Source: Lottia gigantea (lineage: Eukaryota > Mollusca > Gastropoda > Lottiidae). Taken from it: 64,000 nt of DNA. This document shows, piece after piece, positions 62,119-64,000 of this stretch. The notes beneath the pieces are model-generated. The model worked only from the letters and a program-made list of their open reading frames with translations. It was not told where the DNA came from and ran no database searches. Where the stretch lies: assembly GCF_000327385.1 (NCBI RefSeq), contig NW_008708645.1:2893915-2957914 (forward strand), written 5' to 3'. The position numbers were made by a program, and so were the translations under genes. Position 1 is the first letter of the stretch, and every line of letters begins with the position of its first letter.

Positions 62119-62257
62119 TGATTAATAAAAAATTATCATAGTAACTATGTTATGTGGTATTATTAGTAAACAGTTAGTCCAACAAACCACATCTGTCATC
62201 TCATTAACAATATACTTCAATAATATAACTACACCTGCTCATCTTTCTATAGTTCTT

Positions 62258-62623
62258 TTAAAGTGATACTACGTCTTAGAATGAACATAAAATTTAATTC
62301 TCAAGAATGGTCAATATGAGTATATATTCATCAATGAACTTACCTGGTGTCATAAAGTTACAACAGAATACCTGTAAAATCTAGAAAAATGGCAAATTCA
62401 TAAAACAAAGTAATTATTCAAATATTCATAATATTAAGCATTTTTCAATAGTTATGGAGATTTATGGATAATTACTAAGTTTTTTGGATTTATCGGATTA
62501 TATAAGGATCCTGTTATGTTATATATGACACTAGGTATAACCTCTGATGAATATATACTCTTATTGGCCAAGTTTAAATTCTTATATTTTATGTTCATTC
62601 TAAGACATAGTATTCCAGTTTAA
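62258..62623. mobile_element. MITE-4 copy (TTAA-flanked)
   Basis: It starts TTAAAGTGATACTACGTCTT and ends agacatagtattccagtttaa, with the family's inner arms. Confidence 0.75.
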
Positions 62624-62799
62624 AAACATTCTAAAGTATTAGAAATAGAAAATGTATAGAAGTTATTAATGATATAACAGGTCTAAATCATTATAGGGTG
62701 TCTATTGTTCCTGTAAATATAAAAATGTTAAACTGAATGAAATTACTATTGCATAAGCTTCCAGTAATATCTTAAGAGCCATGGCGATAGTGCTATCAT

Positions 62800-62911
62800 C
62801 AAACACTTGCAAAACACACAGACGTTTGACTTAAATTCAGAATGGAAGTGAAGCCATTACTGTCCCTGATACATATAAAAATTGTAGAAAACCTCTTTAC
62901 AATCCCTTTGA
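62800..62911. mobile_element. MITE-3 right-half fragment
   Basis: It reads atcatcaaacacttgcaaaa through tgtccctgatacatataaaa to acctctttacaatcccttt. Confidence 0.65.
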
Positions 62912-62987
62912 TGACGTTACTACTAATCATTGATGATTGGAATTCAAAGGATTATTGCCACTCAAAGACTAATAAGGTTTCAGCCTC

Positions 62988-63300
62988 AGACTAATTAAAA
63001 TTAGACCAAACTTTTCTTCCATTTTTATTAGCGTTTATTTTTAATATAGCCACTTCATTTAGGGTCTAAAGATGGCCTTCTTGATGATACTGCCAGCCAA
63101 TCAAATTCTTGCTATCTCCAACATTGGGACTTTGTGACACAAACAAAAGGTGCATTCAGTGTCAAATGATTCTCAGAATACACATTTTGTTTGAGTTATT
63201 AAATGTTCAAGAAGGCTGTCTTTAGACCCTAACTGAAGTGGCTATATTGAATATAAAAGTTAATAAAAAAACAGAACAAAGTTTGGTCTCAGTCTTATCT
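62988..63300. mobile_element. MITE-5 copy
   Basis: The arms match the copy at 57018-57334 (tatagccacttcatttaggg on the left, ccctaactgaagtggctata on the right). The middle is different. Confidence 0.75.
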
Positions 63301-63462
63301 TGAATGATAATATAATATATGAAGTCAGTGAGATAAAGTATTATTGATTATCAGTAATTATTAACCTACTAAAATAATAAATACAGTAATAAAACTTGTT
63401 ATTAATATTTATATTGTTATTATCTAGTTAAACGGAAGTTGAATCATAACTTCGATATTATG

Positions 63463-63937
63463 TTAAAGGCACAGGTTTGCCTTTTTGGAGGGTTGAATTT
63501 GGTCTTGAATTTATATGTAAATAGCCTTCAGAAGTAATTGAAATGTATGAAAACTGCCTTCAAAAATCTCTTTACTAGAAATTTCACTTTCTATTTCTGT
63601 TTGTGTCTGTTTAATGCATGGCAGAGTCTCAAGAAAAGACGACTTGTCTTTTTAACTTTGAAATGTGGATAATTTATTTTGGACGCACATGAATTTGAAG
63701 GCTCAAATTTCAATTAATTACTGATTAGCTTTGACAGCTATTTTTAACTTAGTAATTTTGTAACATGCTTAGAAGCTCTGTCAATAATTACTTAGTTTAA
63801 TAGATATATCATCTTATATAGAGATTTTATTCTTAAATCATGGCACCTGGTAAGTTCAACTGATGAATATATACTCTTATTGACCAAGTTTGAGACTTTA
63901 AATGTTATGTTCATTCTAAGCAGTAGTATCCCTTTAA
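63463..63937 (+). mobile_element. Chimeric MITE: MITE-2 left part joined to MITE-4 right part
   Basis: Positions 63463 to about 63735 follow MITE-2 (cttgaatttatatgtaaata, ttgaaggctcaaatttcaat, gattagctttg). From about 63745 on the sequence is the right half of MITE-4 (acttagtaattttgtaaca, caataattacttagttta, agcagtagtatccctttaa). The composite is bounded by TTAA on both sides. Confidence 0.7.
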
Positions 63938-64000
63938 GTAACATTTCTGAACAAAAAAATTGTAGTGGAATTACTTTAATCCATTATTCACCATTAAATG

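Overview
The window is AT-rich animal DNA with long introns, canonical GT/AG splice sites, many short non-autonomous transposons and many minisatellites. The gene content is metazoan. It includes a SHARK-type SH2-ankyrin-SH2 tyrosine kinase, a family known from invertebrates and absent from vertebrates. The chitin-binding domains, the intronless orphan GPCR and the SINE with a cattt-type tail suggest a lophotrochozoan, most likely a gastropod mollusc. The phylum call is inference, not something read directly from the sequence. No bacterial, plasmid or phage features are present, and I saw no retroviral or LTR element.

Layout. (1) 140-16087, minus: nine exons of a secreted protein made of chitin-binding type-2 (peritrophin-A/CBM14-like) domains. 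The 3' end lies off the left edge. (2) 11099-13294, plus: a 731-residue class A GPCR in one coding exon, nested in the 9.2-kb third intron of the chitin-binding gene on the opposite strand. (3) 16.1-24.2 kb: no convincing gene; MITE remnants, a hairpin element and a 33-bp satellite. (4) 24236-40300, minus: a SHARK-type non-receptor tyrosine kinase, with two alternative last exons. (5) 40901-42445, plus: RNF7/RBX2, the cullin RING-box subunit, divergent from the kinase across about 0.4 kb. (6) 42.7-47.6 kb: intergenic, with a 1.9-kb minisatellite. (7) 47648-59579 and on past the right edge, plus: the kinase half of a TNIK/MINK1/MAP4K4/misshapen family GCK-IV kinase. Its CNH domain must lie outside the window.

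The most unusual signal is repeated in both kinase genes. At least six intronic tandem arrays are built from copies of an exon edge and its splice site, and each lies directly against the real exon edge. They are the DFG exon, two 3' exon ends and an ankyrin-exon acceptor in SHARK, and the HRD exon and a post-kinase exon in the GCK-IV gene. Several array units keep an intact splice consensus, and for three arrays use of a decoy acceptor would give an early stop. Other points of interest are the duplicated terminal kinase exons, the alternating A/B chitin-binding exons that are all phase 1-1, an exon relic, a GPCR with a 13-residue repeat array in a giant third cytoplasmic loop, and MITE families ending in TTAA, including a chimera of two families.
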